The notes: a model not told the origin generated them from the sequence alone. DNA of 15,546 nucleotides from Bacillota bacterium (GCA_007121375.1 SKLX01000177.1:1-15546); one strand, 5' to 3'. Numbered from the stretch's first letter, positions 7,439 through 15,178 are shown. A program made the numbers and translations.

Positions 7439-7457
7439 TGAGAAAGGGGAAATAATA
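7427..7457 (+). promoter_or_regulatory. Alternative-sigma-like promoter of the GH13-GH57 operon
   Basis: GTTTTT (7427-7432), 14 bases, then GGGAAA (7447-7452) resembles the sigma-B class (GTTT, 13-15 bases, GGGWAT), with one mismatch in the -10. The overlapping GGAAATAATA (7448-7457) also fits the sigma-F -10 pattern GGNNANANTR. A similar element stands in front of treZ at nearly the same distance. It lies between the hyp terminator and the ribosome binding site, where a promoter is expected. Confidence 0.35.
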
Positions 7458-7508
7458 ATTGTAGAAAAGGCAAAAATAAAGTCAACAAATCTGGGAGGAC
7501 TAAAATAT

Positions 7509-9755
7509 ATGCGCCACAAAATAAGGATTCATTATGATAATAAAAGAGGATTCCATAATCCCGTGTTATGGATGTGGGTTGGGGATGGAACCTCCCTGGA
7601 AAGGGAACTGATCCCTACCGGGAAAGATGATTTTGGGGTTTACTTTGATATAGCCTTTAACCGCAGCAGCTTTAACTTTAAATTTAAAGATGGCAGGGGA
7701 GAAAAGGTTGATTGGGAGGAGAAAACCCTGGACAGATACTACTATGCCGGACTGGGAAAAGAAGTATGGGCCATGTCTGACCGACACAACCTTTACAGTG
7801 TTCTTCCTGCTTCCCCCCTGGGAACGGTGAAGGATTATTACCGGAAGATAAAGTCCCTGATCCCTAACCAAAACTTTTATTTACCGGAAACCGATGTTTC
7901 TGGGCTTAATATGCCTTCCATGCTGGGGGCAAATTTATTAACGGATGGTTCAATTGTCTTTGGGCTTTTTCATCCCAGGGCTGCCCGGGTTTATCTTTGT
8001 GGAAATTTCAATGACTGGCAGTGTCCCGGTCACTCCTGTCCCCAGGAGGAAGAATTTATAGAAATGGGTCTTTACCGTGGATATTATTTCCAGCCCAATA
8101 TATGGCTGGTCCGCCTAACTCCTCCCCAGGATCTATCAACCCTGGAATATAAGTTTTTTCTTCAGGGGGGAGCGGTAGAAAATGAAAGATATGTAACGGA
8201 CCCTTATACCAGGGCTTTCAGCAATGATTTCAAACATAAAAACTCTGTAGTGGTAGATCCTACCAGGTTTAAGTGGACCGATAGCTTCTGGAAAACTCCT
8301 CAGGTTAAAGATTTAATATTATATGAGTTAAATGTATACGGGTTTACTGACAATGATCCTGCCATACCTGAAGAAGGACAGGGAACTTTTAAGGGTATAA
8401 TCCAGAGGATCAGGGAGGGATACTTCAACAGGTTAGGGGTTACAGCCATTGCCCTGATGCCCGTTACCGAAGCTCCTGTTAAAGGAGGGTTAGGTTACGA
8501 GCCCTGTACCTTCATGTCCGTGGAGAAGGACTTCGGCACCCCCGATGATTTTCGGGACATGGTTAATACAGCCCATGAGCACGGCCTGGCGATTATAGTT
8601 GACAAGGTCTTTAACCATACTTCCAACGATTTTAACCCCCTGTGGAATTTAATAGATGATGGCTCGAAAGATGGGGGCTTTTACTTTTCCGGGGCAACCA
8701 TGTGGGGGAACAAAGTAGCTACCGGCAAGGAAGAAGTGGATAACATGCTAATTGATTCCTGTAAACTCTTTATCAGGGAATACCATGTAGACGGCTTTCG
8801 CTTTGATGCTACTCATAGCTACTTTTTAAACCACCGGCTTCTTCACCGGATTGCCCATGAAATAAAAGATAAAGGCTTTAAACCCGATGCTATATTGATA
8901 GCAGAAAACCTCCCCAACGAAAGGGATTTAAACCTGGAGGGTTATAATGGTTACGCCCAGTGGTCAGATATTTTCCATGACAAAATTAAGGCCCTCCTGC
9001 GAGAAGGGGAGTTTGAGGGAGTAGATAACAGTGTTAATAACCTGGGGACCATTATTTACTTCAGCAAAGATGATTTTGCCGCCCATACCAATAACGTGGT
9101 TAATTATTGCGAAAGCCATGATGAAAACAGCGTCCAGTATGAAGTAGCTACCGGGGGCCAACACCTCCAGGATTCCTGGATAAAAGATAGGAAGGCCCGT
9201 CTGGGCTTGATGACTACCATGGCTTCCCTGGGTCAGCCCATGATTTACATGGGTCAGGAATACGGGATTGAAAGGGAAAGGAACAGGATTGATGTTAACT
9301 GGCCCCGGTATTCGGAAGGGGTTAGCCGTTTTTACACCTGGGCCCAGGGGATAATAAACTTGAGGCAGAAGCTGGAGGCGATGAAACTAAGCGGCTTTAA
9401 TCCTATGGAAGAAGGAAAGTTTAGCTGGGTGCTGGGCCCTTGGATGGAGGAGAGAAGGGGAGGTAAACATAGGGTTATAGGTTGGAGAGCGGAGGAAAAA
9501 GGGGAAAGGGAGGAAAAGCTTCTCATCATGCTTAATTTTGAAGGTTTTGAGGCAAGGGTGGATCTTCAAATAGAAGTTCCCGGACGCTGGGTCAGGCTGG
9601 CGGATATAAACCATGTTTATAATGGCCGTCAAAACCCGAAGGATTTAAGGGAAAGGGAAAGCATAGTAATTACCGACAGGGGCCTGGTGACATCCTTTAC
9701 TTTGCCCCCCTACAGCGGTTTTATATACCAGCATTACCCCTTGGAGCTGAATTAA
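7509..9755 (+). CDS. GH13 alpha-glucan enzyme with CBM41-like and CBM48 domains
   Basis: A cytoplasmic (no signal peptide) alpha-amylase-superfamily enzyme of 748 residues, probably acting on glycogen or maltodextrin. Residues about 5-103 resemble a CBM41/PUD starch-binding domain (IRIHYDN, LWMWVG, EVW); a CBM48-type domain (VYLCGNFNDW, 161-170) follows; then the catalytic barrel. All four GH13 regions are present: DKVFNH (365-370), GFRFDATH with nucleophile D433, acid/base E466 in LIAENLP, and ESHDEN with H537-D538. The domain order recalls type I pullulanases, but YNWGYDP and FDLMG are absent, so branching-enzyme-like or other transglycosylase activity is as likely as debranching. The start is ATG 7509, nine bases after GGGAGGA (7493-7499); a longer reading frame from TTG 7425 would begin inside a terminator. 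It is first in an operon with the GH57 gene (35-base gap). Confidence 0.85.
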   Translation: MRHKIRIHYDNKRGFHNPVLWMWVGDGTSLERELIPTGKDDFGVYFDIAFNRSSFNFKFKDGRGEKVDWEEKTLDRYYYAGLGKEVWAMSDRHNLYSVLPASPLGTVKDYYRKIKSLIPNQNFYLPETDVSGLNMPSMLGANLLTDGSIVFGLFHPRAARVYLCGNFNDWQCPGHSCPQEEEFIEMGLYRGYYFQPNIWLVRLTPPQDLSTLEYKFFLQGGAVENERYVTDPYTRAFSNDFKHKNSVVVDPTRFKWTDSFWKTPQVKDLILYELNVYGFTDNDPAIPEEGQGTFKGIIQRIREGYFNRLGVTAIALMPVTEAPVKGGLGYEPCTFMSVEKDFGTPDDFRDMVNTAHEHGLAIIVDKVFNHTSNDFNPLWNLIDDGSKDGGFYFSGATMWGNKVATGKEEVDNMLIDSCKLFIREYHVDGFRFDATHSYFLNHRLLHRIAHEIKDKGFKPDAILIAENLPNERDLNLEGYNGYAQWSDIFHDKIKALLREGEFEGVDNSVNNLGTIIYFSKDDFAAHTNNVVNYCESHDENSVQYEVATGGQHLQDSWIKDRKARLGLMTTMASLGQPMIYMGQEYGIERERNRIDVNWPRYSEGVSRFYTWAQGIINLRQKLEAMKLSGFNPMEEGKFSWVLGPWMEERRGGKHRVIGWRAEEKGEREEKLLIMLNFEGFEARVDLQIEVPGRWVRLADINHVYNGRQNPKDLRERESIVITDRGLVTSFTLPPYSGFIYQHYPLELN

Positions 9756-9790
9756 AATAATAAAGTTATCATAAAGGAGATGAAGTATCA

Positions 9791-11734
9791 GTGAAAAATA
9801 TATATGTTGTTTTGGCTTTTCATGCCCATGAACTCCTTTGGGACCTTCCCCAAACTCTCCTTTCTCACCTGGAACAGGGAAATCCCATGAAGGAAACGGT
9901 CCTGGATGAAAACTATTTAAAAAAGAGAAGGGAGGAAGACCGAAATATTTATTCCCTGTGCAGCAAGTTTGGAGATAGAATAAATGCTCCCCTGTGCGTG
10001 GAATACAGTAATGAACTTTTAAGCCAGATCAACCAGATTTTACCGGATACTTTTGAAGAAATGAAGGCGGATTACCGCAGGGGAAGGCTTTACCCTCTGT
10101 ACGGTCATGCTCACCATACCCATGTTTCCCTTTTGGAAGAAAGGGAAATAACCCAGGAAATCATATGGAACATGGAATATCTCCACAGCCTGATGGGGAT
10201 TCCCTATCCTAAATACAAAGGTCTTTTCCCCGCGGAGGCCTCTCTTTCTTATGATAAAATGAAAGGTATTTCAGGGGCGAATATAGATTATTTTATTTCT
10301 CCCCATCTCAACAAGGAAAAAGGGGATTTCACCATAAAGGGAGTAGGGGACTGCCGGTATAAACCTTTTTTGGTTAGGGCCGGGTCTCGTTATCTTCTGG
10401 CTTTACCGAGAAACTTCCCTGTTTCCCAGGAGATTTGGCGCCCTATCACTAAAATGAAGAGGGATGCAGTAAAGAACCAGGGTTATATCCTGGGGAGGTA
10501 CCCGGTATTTGCCGGAGAGTATCTCTTTGGACAAAGGGAAGTATATCCCATCAGCATGGAGGAGGGGGTAGAAATTTATAAAGGGGTGCTCCGGCAGGAG
10601 CTTTCTGCAGCTCCTCCCGGGGGACTGCTGGTCTATATCCAGGATCTGGAGCTGATGGATTTTGGAGATATGGCTTTAGAAATTATGGAGAAAGCCTGGA
10701 GCTGCATCCTGGAGGAGGATGCAGCTGAGTATAAAATAAACTTTGTCACGCCAGATGAATATATAGAAAATCTATGCAGAAGGGAAGATATAGAAAATCT
10801 TCCGGAAGTAATATTTGATAAAATTACTTGGGCTCCGGAAATCAGGCCAGTGCTTCGGGTAGATGGACACTATCTTCCCCTGGGGGTAGAGGGGAAGGGA
10901 GATTATACAGAAGAAAGTGGCATAAAGGATTATCCCCATGTGTTTTGGGAAAATGGCAAATATTACTGTAAAATATTTGATGATCTTTTAAATATTTTTC
11001 AGATCAATTTGAATGTTCCCCTGACAGGCGAGGGACTTGATCATATCGACGAATTTCTTTTCAATACTAATGAAGAGATAAAGTGCTTACTGCTCCTGCG
11101 CCTGATGAAAAGGGCCTGTAACTGGGGGTGGCGTCCTACGGAGGGACGACAAAAGCTCCCCTGCTTGAAAGGCTACCTGATCTGTCAGAGCCTGAAGGAA
11201 AGAATGAAAAAATACCCCTCCCCCCTAACCTGGAAAAAAGATATCCTGGAGCCGGCAGAAATTATAAAGGGGAAAAACCTGGTAGGCCTCCGGGAGGTCC
11301 TTGATATTTTTATAGATAAGCGGATAGATTACCTGAAGGAGGGTATAAAAAAGCTGGAAAAGAAAGAAGAGGTCAGTCTTCAGGAAGCTTACCGGCACAT
11401 GGATGAGGCTTTTAAATGGAAAGAAAAAGGGGCCCGGACGGTGGCAGAGCTTTATACCTTACAGGGGGAAAGTTTAAATTTTGATGAAAGGATCTATCAA
11501 ACCCTCAACTTGATGGAGGAATACTCCCGGGCCTTGTTTATGTCCACCGACCATATCCAGAAAGTTTGGGCCCAGGTGCCTGATATCGATTTTTTAGTGG
11601 AGGAGATGTATGAATATTTATATAAAATTTATCCTCCCCTTTTCCCTTCCCTATTAAGGAAAATTGACAGTATGTCCAGGGAGGATATAGAAATTTATTT
11701 CAGGAAAAAGAAGGAACTAGCCCTCCGTCTCTAA
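9791..11734 (+). CDS. Divergent GH57-family glycoside hydrolase/transferase
   Basis: This 647-residue cytoplasmic protein belongs to the GH57 group (alpha-amylase, 4-alpha-glucanotransferase or branching types). The five GH57 regions are recognisable but divergent. Region 1 reads FHAHELLWD (10-18), not the usual HxQP. Region 2 is YGHAHHTHVSLL (104-115). Region 3 is LFPAEASLS (145-153), with E149 as likely nucleophile. Region 4 is YIQDLELMD (282-290), with D285 as likely acid/base. The C-terminal third (from about 430) is helical and highly charged, with a likely coiled-coil segment near 500-560. The start is GTG at 9791, eleven bases after AAGGAG; no ATG is near. It follows the GH13 gene and probably shares its transcript and its substrate. 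Its 3' end overlaps that of treZ by 18 bases on opposite strands. The exact reaction cannot be assigned. Confidence 0.78.
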   Translation: MKNIYVVLAFHAHELLWDLPQTLLSHLEQGNPMKETVLDENYLKKRREEDRNIYSLCSKFGDRINAPLCVEYSNELLSQINQILPDTFEEMKADYRRGRLYPLYGHAHHTHVSLLEEREITQEIIWNMEYLHSLMGIPYPKYKGLFPAEASLSYDKMKGISGANIDYFISPHLNKEKGDFTIKGVGDCRYKPFLVRAGSRYLLALPRNFPVSQEIWRPITKMKRDAVKNQGYILGRYPVFAGEYLFGQREVYPISMEEGVEIYKGVLRQELSAAPPGGLLVYIQDLELMDFGDMALEIMEKAWSCILEEDAAEYKINFVTPDEYIENLCRREDIENLPEVIFDKITWAPEIRPVLRVDGHYLPLGVEGKGDYTEESGIKDYPHVFWENGKYYCKIFDDLLNIFQINLNVPLTGEGLDHIDEFLFNTNEEIKCLLLLRLMKRACNWGWRPTEGRQKLPCLKGYLICQSLKERMKKYPSPLTWKKDILEPAEIIKGKNLVGLREVLDIFIDKRIDYLKEGIKKLEKKEEVSLQEAYRHMDEAFKWKEKGARTVAELYTLQGESLNFDERIYQTLNLMEEYSRALFMSTDHIQKVWAQVPDIDFLVEEMYEYLYKIYPPLFPSLLRKIDSMSREDIEIYFRKKKELALRL

Positions 11735-13513
11735 CAGGATCATGTTTCCTTTAAGCAAAAGTCTATGTTCCCCCTCTATCCCTCCTCCATATTTTTTCCA
11801 CTCGGTATTTAAAAGGTGACTTCCTTTCATGGGGGAGATGTCATGGGGGTTTTGTCCCAGGTTAAAAAGTCCAATTAATGCTCTGCCCTGGTTTTGCCTG
11901 TTTACCTGGATAAACCTTAGTTGGGGATCTACTTTTATGGATACTTTACCCTTGTCCAGGATTTTCAGGGCAGGGTGGTTTTTCCTGAGGTCAATCAGGT
12001 CCCGGAAAAAATTTAAAAGGCTGTGGTTAAGATCTTTCCACCCTTCCGGCGGGGTTAAAAAGGAACGGAAGAAGGTGTCCTCCTCCTCCGGGTCGGGTAC
12101 TTCCTTCCAGTTAAATTCCTTGAATTCATTTTTTCGTCCCCGGGATACCGCCTTTTTCAGTTGGGGGTCCTGGAAATCGGTGAAGAAAAGAAAAGGGTTT
12201 TCCTCCCCGTATTCCTCACCCATAAAAATTAAGGGTATGTAGGGGGAAAGAAAGAGAAGACCTGCTGCGGCCTTCAAATAAGGAAACTCTACCAGGGAGG
12301 AAAGGCGCTCTCCCTGGGCCCGGTTTCCAACCTGGTCGTGGTTTTGAAGGGCGACTACAAATTGATACCCGGGATATTGGGAAGCATCCCTTCCCCTGGT
12401 TTTTCTCCAGTAGGAGGACATTTGGCCAGTGTATATAAAGTTTTTAAAGACTTTTTCCAGGTCTTTAATGCCCCTGTAATCCATATAATAGCCCTCCCTT
12501 TCCCCCGTAAGGGTTGTATGGATACAGTGGTGGAAATCGTCCATCCACACCCCGTGGAGACCGTAGCCTCCCCGGGAGGGAGGATCTATTAATCGAACAT
12601 CATTTTCGTCACTTTCAGCTATAATCCAGTAGCTTCGCCCTTCCCTATCAGCAAGTTCCCTGGCCTTTTCCCCTATCTCCTGGAGAATGTGCACCGGGCT
12701 TTCGTCTTTGATGGCGTGGACGGCATCCAGTCTTAAACCGTCAAAATGATACTTTTCCCTCCAGTAGCAGATGTTTTGCAAAACCATTTCCCTGGTATAA
12801 CGGGAATACTGGTCATCAAAATTTACCGCTGCACCCCAGGGGGTTTTATGCTTAAAGGTGAAGTAGGGCCCAAAAAGGGGAAGGTAATTACCCTCGGGTC
12901 CCAGGTGGTTATACACCACATCAAGGAGAAGGGAAATACCTTTTTGATGGCAGGTATCTATTAATAATTTCAGGTCCTGGGGGGTGCCGTAGTTATGGTT
13001 TACACTGAAAAGGTTAACCCCATCATATCCCCAGTTCCATCTGCCGGGGGTCTGGGTTAAAGGCATGAGTTCGATAGTGTTAATTCCCAGGTCCAGGAGA
13101 TAGTCAAGTTTTTCCATAACTCCTTTAAAGGTCCCCCTGGGGGTGAAGGTCCCCACATGAATTTCGTAGATTATCATTTTTTCTTGTTCTATTCCCCTCC
13201 ACAGGTGATCTTTCCATGGAAATCCTTCATGGTCTACCACCTGGGAAAATCCGTGGACACCAAAGGGTTGGAAGGGAGAAAAAGGGTCAGGGTAATCTCC
13301 TTCATCGTGGAGCCTGAATTTATAAAGGGGGCAGGGTCCAAAGCCTTTAATCAGGGTGCTGTAAACATGAGGTGATTCTTCTTCCATGGGTATAACTTTT
13401 TCTTTTCCCTTATCCTTTACCACCAGGCTAACTCCCTTTTTATCATAGGCAAAAACCCTGAACATAACTTCTCCTCGATCCCGGTCCAGGACAACAGGTC
13501 CCATTTTTTTCAT
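11717..13513 (-). CDS. treZ: Malto-oligosyltrehalose trehalohydrolase (TreZ)
   Basis: TreZ (GH13) cuts the alpha-1,4 bond next to the trehalose end of maltooligosyl-trehalose and releases free trehalose. The 598-residue length is typical. TreZ-specific stretches include DPFSPFQPFGVHGFSQVVD (76-94), IYEIHVGTFTPRGTF (115-129), GRWNWGYDGV (157-166) and NHDQVGNRAQGERLS (391-405). Catalytic residues are D263 (GLRLDAVHAI), E300 (IIAESD) and D393. There is no signal peptide. The ATG at 13511-13513 has GGAGGAA (13523-13529) nine bases upstream; an in-frame ATG at 13502-13504 is less well placed. It is divergent from the TreT gene and convergent with the GH57 gene. The usual partner TreY, which makes its substrate, is not in this window. 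Confidence 0.95.
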   Translation of the reverse strand: MKKMGPVVLDRDRGEVMFRVFAYDKKGVSLVVKDKGKEKVIPMEEESPHVYSTLIKGFGPCPLYKFRLHDEGDYPDPFSPFQPFGVHGFSQVVDHEGFPWKDHLWRGIEQEKMIIYEIHVGTFTPRGTFKGVMEKLDYLLDLGINTIELMPLTQTPGRWNWGYDGVNLFSVNHNYGTPQDLKLLIDTCHQKGISLLLDVVYNHLGPEGNYLPLFGPYFTFKHKTPWGAAVNFDDQYSRYTREMVLQNICYWREKYHFDGLRLDAVHAIKDESPVHILQEIGEKARELADREGRSYWIIAESDENDVRLIDPPSRGGYGLHGVWMDDFHHCIHTTLTGEREGYYMDYRGIKDLEKVFKNFIYTGQMSSYWRKTRGRDASQYPGYQFVVALQNHDQVGNRAQGERLSSLVEFPYLKAAAGLLFLSPYIPLIFMGEEYGEENPFLFFTDFQDPQLKKAVSRGRKNEFKEFNWKEVPDPEEEDTFFRSFLTPPEGWKDLNHSLLNFFRDLIDLRKNHPALKILDKGKVSIKVDPQLRFIQVNRQNQGRALIGLFNLGQNPHDISPMKGSHLLNTEWKKYGGGIEGEHRLLLKGNMILLETEG

Positions 13514-13556
13514 CTTTTATGATTCCTCCAATCTTAAATAACTTCTTTCACTACCT

Positions 13557-13586
13557 TATTATTCCCCCGGTGGAATTTTTTTAAAC
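13557..13586 (-). promoter_or_regulatory. Sigma-B/sigma-F-like promoter of treZ
   Basis: The minus strand reads GTTTAA (13581-13586), 14 bases, then GGGAAT (13561-13566), a full match to the sigma-B class pattern GTTTAA, 13-15 bases, GGGWAT. The overlapping GGGAATAATA also fits the sigma-F -10 pattern GGNNANANTR. Transcription would start about 40 bases before the treZ ATG. The identity of the sigma factor is inference, since many Clostridia have no sigma-B. Confidence 0.42.
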
Positions 13587-13615
13587 TTTAACCTGCTGCC
13601 AAGGCAGGATACAAT
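13587..13615 (+). promoter_or_regulatory. Possible promoter of treT
   Basis: TTTAAC (13587-13592), 17 bases, then TACAAT (13610-13615): the -10 is good and the -35 weak, about 30 bases before the treT start codon. A weak -35 with a dyad in the spacer would fit a regulated promoter. Confidence 0.33.
13596..13607. promoter_or_regulatory. Dyad, possible operator between treZ and treT
   Basis: CTGCC and GGCAG face each other across AA, a perfect 5-bp dyad that is GC-rich in an AT-rich gap. It lies in the spacer of the proposed treT promoter and upstream of treZ, so a regulator bound here could affect both genes. Confidence 0.4.
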
Positions 13616-13644
13616 AAGATTAAATGAATTAAAAGGAGATTATT

Positions 13645-14880
13645 ATGGAAAGGGTTAAGACGGGAATAAAAAAATGCCAGGATTACCTTCCTTTCATGGA
13701 GGGAGAAAGCCTGAGGGAGATTGATATTTTAACGGATAAATTAAAGGATAAAAGAATTGCCATGGTTAATGCTACCGAATACGGTGGTGGGGTAGCAGAA
13801 ATACTGCATTCCCTGGTTCCCCTCTTCAAAGGATTAGGTTTTGCCATGGATTGGTGGAAGATGTTTGGGGAAGAGGAATTCTATAATGTTACCAAGACTT
13901 TTCACAACCGCCTCCAGGGAGAGGCAGGTCCATTGAAGGATAAAGAAGTAGAAACCTACTTGAAATACATTAAACTTAATGCCCGGGAAATGACCCGCTG
14001 GGATTATGATTTTGTAGTAATCCATGATCCTCAGCCGGCAGGCCTCATAGATTTCCGTAAAGGGGGAGAGGGAACAAAATGGATATGGAGATGTCATATA
14101 GACACTTCAGAGCCTAACAGGGAATACTGGGATTTTTTATACCGTTTTATAATTAAATATGATGCCTCCATTTTCACCATGAGACAATTTGTTAAAGAAG
14201 ATGCCCACTTGAAAAATATCCATTACATAACTCCCTCCATCGATCCTCTCAGTGAAAAAAATATACCCATGGAAAAAGAAGAGGCTAAAAGGACTGTGAG
14301 TCGCTTTGGTATAAATGTAAACCGGCCTTTAATTACCCAGATTTCCAGGTTTGATCCCTGGAAGGATCCCCTGGGGGTTATCGAAGCCTATAAATTAGTT
14401 AAAAAGGAATTTCCCAGCGTCCAGCTGGCCCTGGTAGGTTCTATGGCTTCTGATGACCCTGAAGGATGGGATTACCTCTATAGAACCCTGCGCCGGGCCG
14501 GGGAAGATTACGACATCACCATAATTACTAATTTTAACGGGATAACCAGCAAGGAAGTGAATGCCTTTCAAACTGCTTCAGAAATAATTATACAAAAATC
14601 CCTCCGGGAAGGTTTCGGGCTTACGGTAGCAGAGGGGCTTTGGAAGGGCACTCCAGTCATAGGAGGCAAAGCAGGAGGCATCAAGCTTCAGATTGAGGAG
14701 GGTGTTACAGGTTACCTGGTGGAAACGGTGGAAGAGTGTGCTGAGAAAATATTGACTCTTTTAAGAAACACTTCTTTGGCCGAGGAAATGACCCGGGCAG
14801 GTAAAGAAAAGGTGAGAAAAGAGTTTTTAATAACCAGTGCTCTTTTGAACTACCTGCGGCTTTTTAACTATTTGCTCTAA
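13645..14880 (+). CDS. treT: Trehalose glycosyltransferring synthase (TreT, GT4)
   Basis: TreT is a retaining GT4 glycosyltransferase that reversibly makes trehalose from NDP-glucose and glucose in one step. The 411-residue length is usual for TreT of Thermococcus and Thermotoga type. The N-terminal GT-B half has VNATEYGGGVAEIL (41-54), the acceptor-side signature of this family, and VIHDPQPAGL (125-134). The C-terminal half has ISRFDPWKDP (233-242) and the EX7E motif in REGFGLTVAEGL (E322 and E330), followed by GTPVIGGKAGGI (335-346). The ATG at 13645 is six bases after AGGAG (13634-13638). There is no signal peptide or membrane segment. It is divergent from treZ, so two trehalose enzymes share one control region. 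A trehalose phosphorylase-type GT4 is the nearest alternative call. Confidence 0.9.
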   Translation: MERVKTGIKKCQDYLPFMEGESLREIDILTDKLKDKRIAMVNATEYGGGVAEILHSLVPLFKGLGFAMDWWKMFGEEEFYNVTKTFHNRLQGEAGPLKDKEVETYLKYIKLNAREMTRWDYDFVVIHDPQPAGLIDFRKGGEGTKWIWRCHIDTSEPNREYWDFLYRFIIKYDASIFTMRQFVKEDAHLKNIHYITPSIDPLSEKNIPMEKEEAKRTVSRFGINVNRPLITQISRFDPWKDPLGVIEAYKLVKKEFPSVQLALVGSMASDDPEGWDYLYRTLRRAGEDYDITIITNFNGITSKEVNAFQTASEIIIQKSLREGFGLTVAEGLWKGTPVIGGKAGGIKLQIEEGVTGYLVETVEECAEKILTLLRNTSLAEEMTRAGKEKVRKEFLITSALLNYLRLFNYLL

Positions 14881-14902
14881 TCCCCAGTTTTAACTCCTAG
14901 TC

Positions 14903-14931
14903 TTGATTTTTATGCTCCCGAGTAGTATAAT
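14903..14931 (+). promoter_or_regulatory. Sigma-A promoter of tRNA-Val
   Basis: TTGATT (14903-14908), a 17-base spacer and a perfect TATAAT (14926-14931) form a strong vegetative promoter about 50 bases before the tRNA. A second TATAAT (14953-14958), within a GATTTATAA repeat, has no good -35. No hairpin terminator for treT is visible in 14881-14902. Confidence 0.72.
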
Positions 14932-14980
14932 TAAAAAAGATTTATAAAGATTTATAATGAAATATTTATTTTTAAAACAA

Positions 14981-15055
14981 GGGTCGTTAGCTCAGGGGGA
15001 GAGCACCTCCTTGACGCGGAGGGGGCCGCAGGTTCAAATCCTGCACGACCCACCA
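14981..15055 (+). tRNA. tRNA-Val (anticodon GAC)
   Basis: The full cloverleaf can be drawn: acceptor stem GGGTCGT with ACGACCC (7 bp), D stem GCTC/GAGC, anticodon stem CCTCC/GGAGG with loop TTGACGC, a five-base variable region, and T stem GCAGG/CCTGC with loop TTCAAAT. The discriminator is A and the 3' CCA is encoded (15053-15055). The anticodon GAC (15013-15015) reads GUC and GUU, hence valine. The D loop is short (seven bases). It has its own promoter and terminator, so it is a single-gene unit. Confidence 0.97.
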
Positions 15056-15070
15056 TACTTTTGAATGAAG

Positions 15071-15098
15071 AACACCTTACGGGGTGTTTTTTTATTTT
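15071..15098 (+). terminator. Rho-independent terminator of tRNA-Val
   Basis: AACACC (15071-15076) and GGTGTT (15083-15088) form a 6-bp stem with a six-base loop, followed by an uninterrupted T run to 15093 and further T. The stem can be lengthened by three weaker pairs using 15068-15070. Confidence 0.82.
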
Positions 15099-15124
15099 AC
15101 CTTTTTAACTTTCCCACCCTAAAG

Positions 15125-15152
15125 TATACAAAGGAAAAACTCTACATATAAT
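15125..15152 (+). promoter_or_regulatory. Possible promoter of the ytxC-like gene
   Basis: TATACA (15125-15130), a 16-base spacer and TATAAT (15147-15152). The -10 is perfect and the -35 matches at four of six positions. The leader before the GTG start would be about 20 bases. Confidence 0.38.
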
Positions 15153-15178
15153 AATTAAGGCGGAAAGGGGGAAAGACT

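Noticed and set aside
7425..7508. TTG-initiated 28-residue N-terminal extension of the GH13 protein
   Set aside because: The codon lies in a terminator stem, has no spaced ribosome binding site and adds no recognisable domain.
10758..10801. Short repeat around ATAGAAAATCT in the GH57 gene
   Set aside because: It encodes two nearby IENL peptides and has no spacing or symmetry that suggests function.
11829..13375. Several open frames of 72-137 codons on the plus strand within treZ
   Set aside because: They lie opposite a clearly functional treZ, lack ribosome binding sites and family motifs, and are shadows of its codon use.
13645..14880. Trehalose phosphorylase or sucrose synthase as alternative for the GT4 gene
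   Set aside because: The NATEYGGGVAEIL signature and length of 411 residues fit TreT, and the neighbour treZ supports trehalose synthesis.
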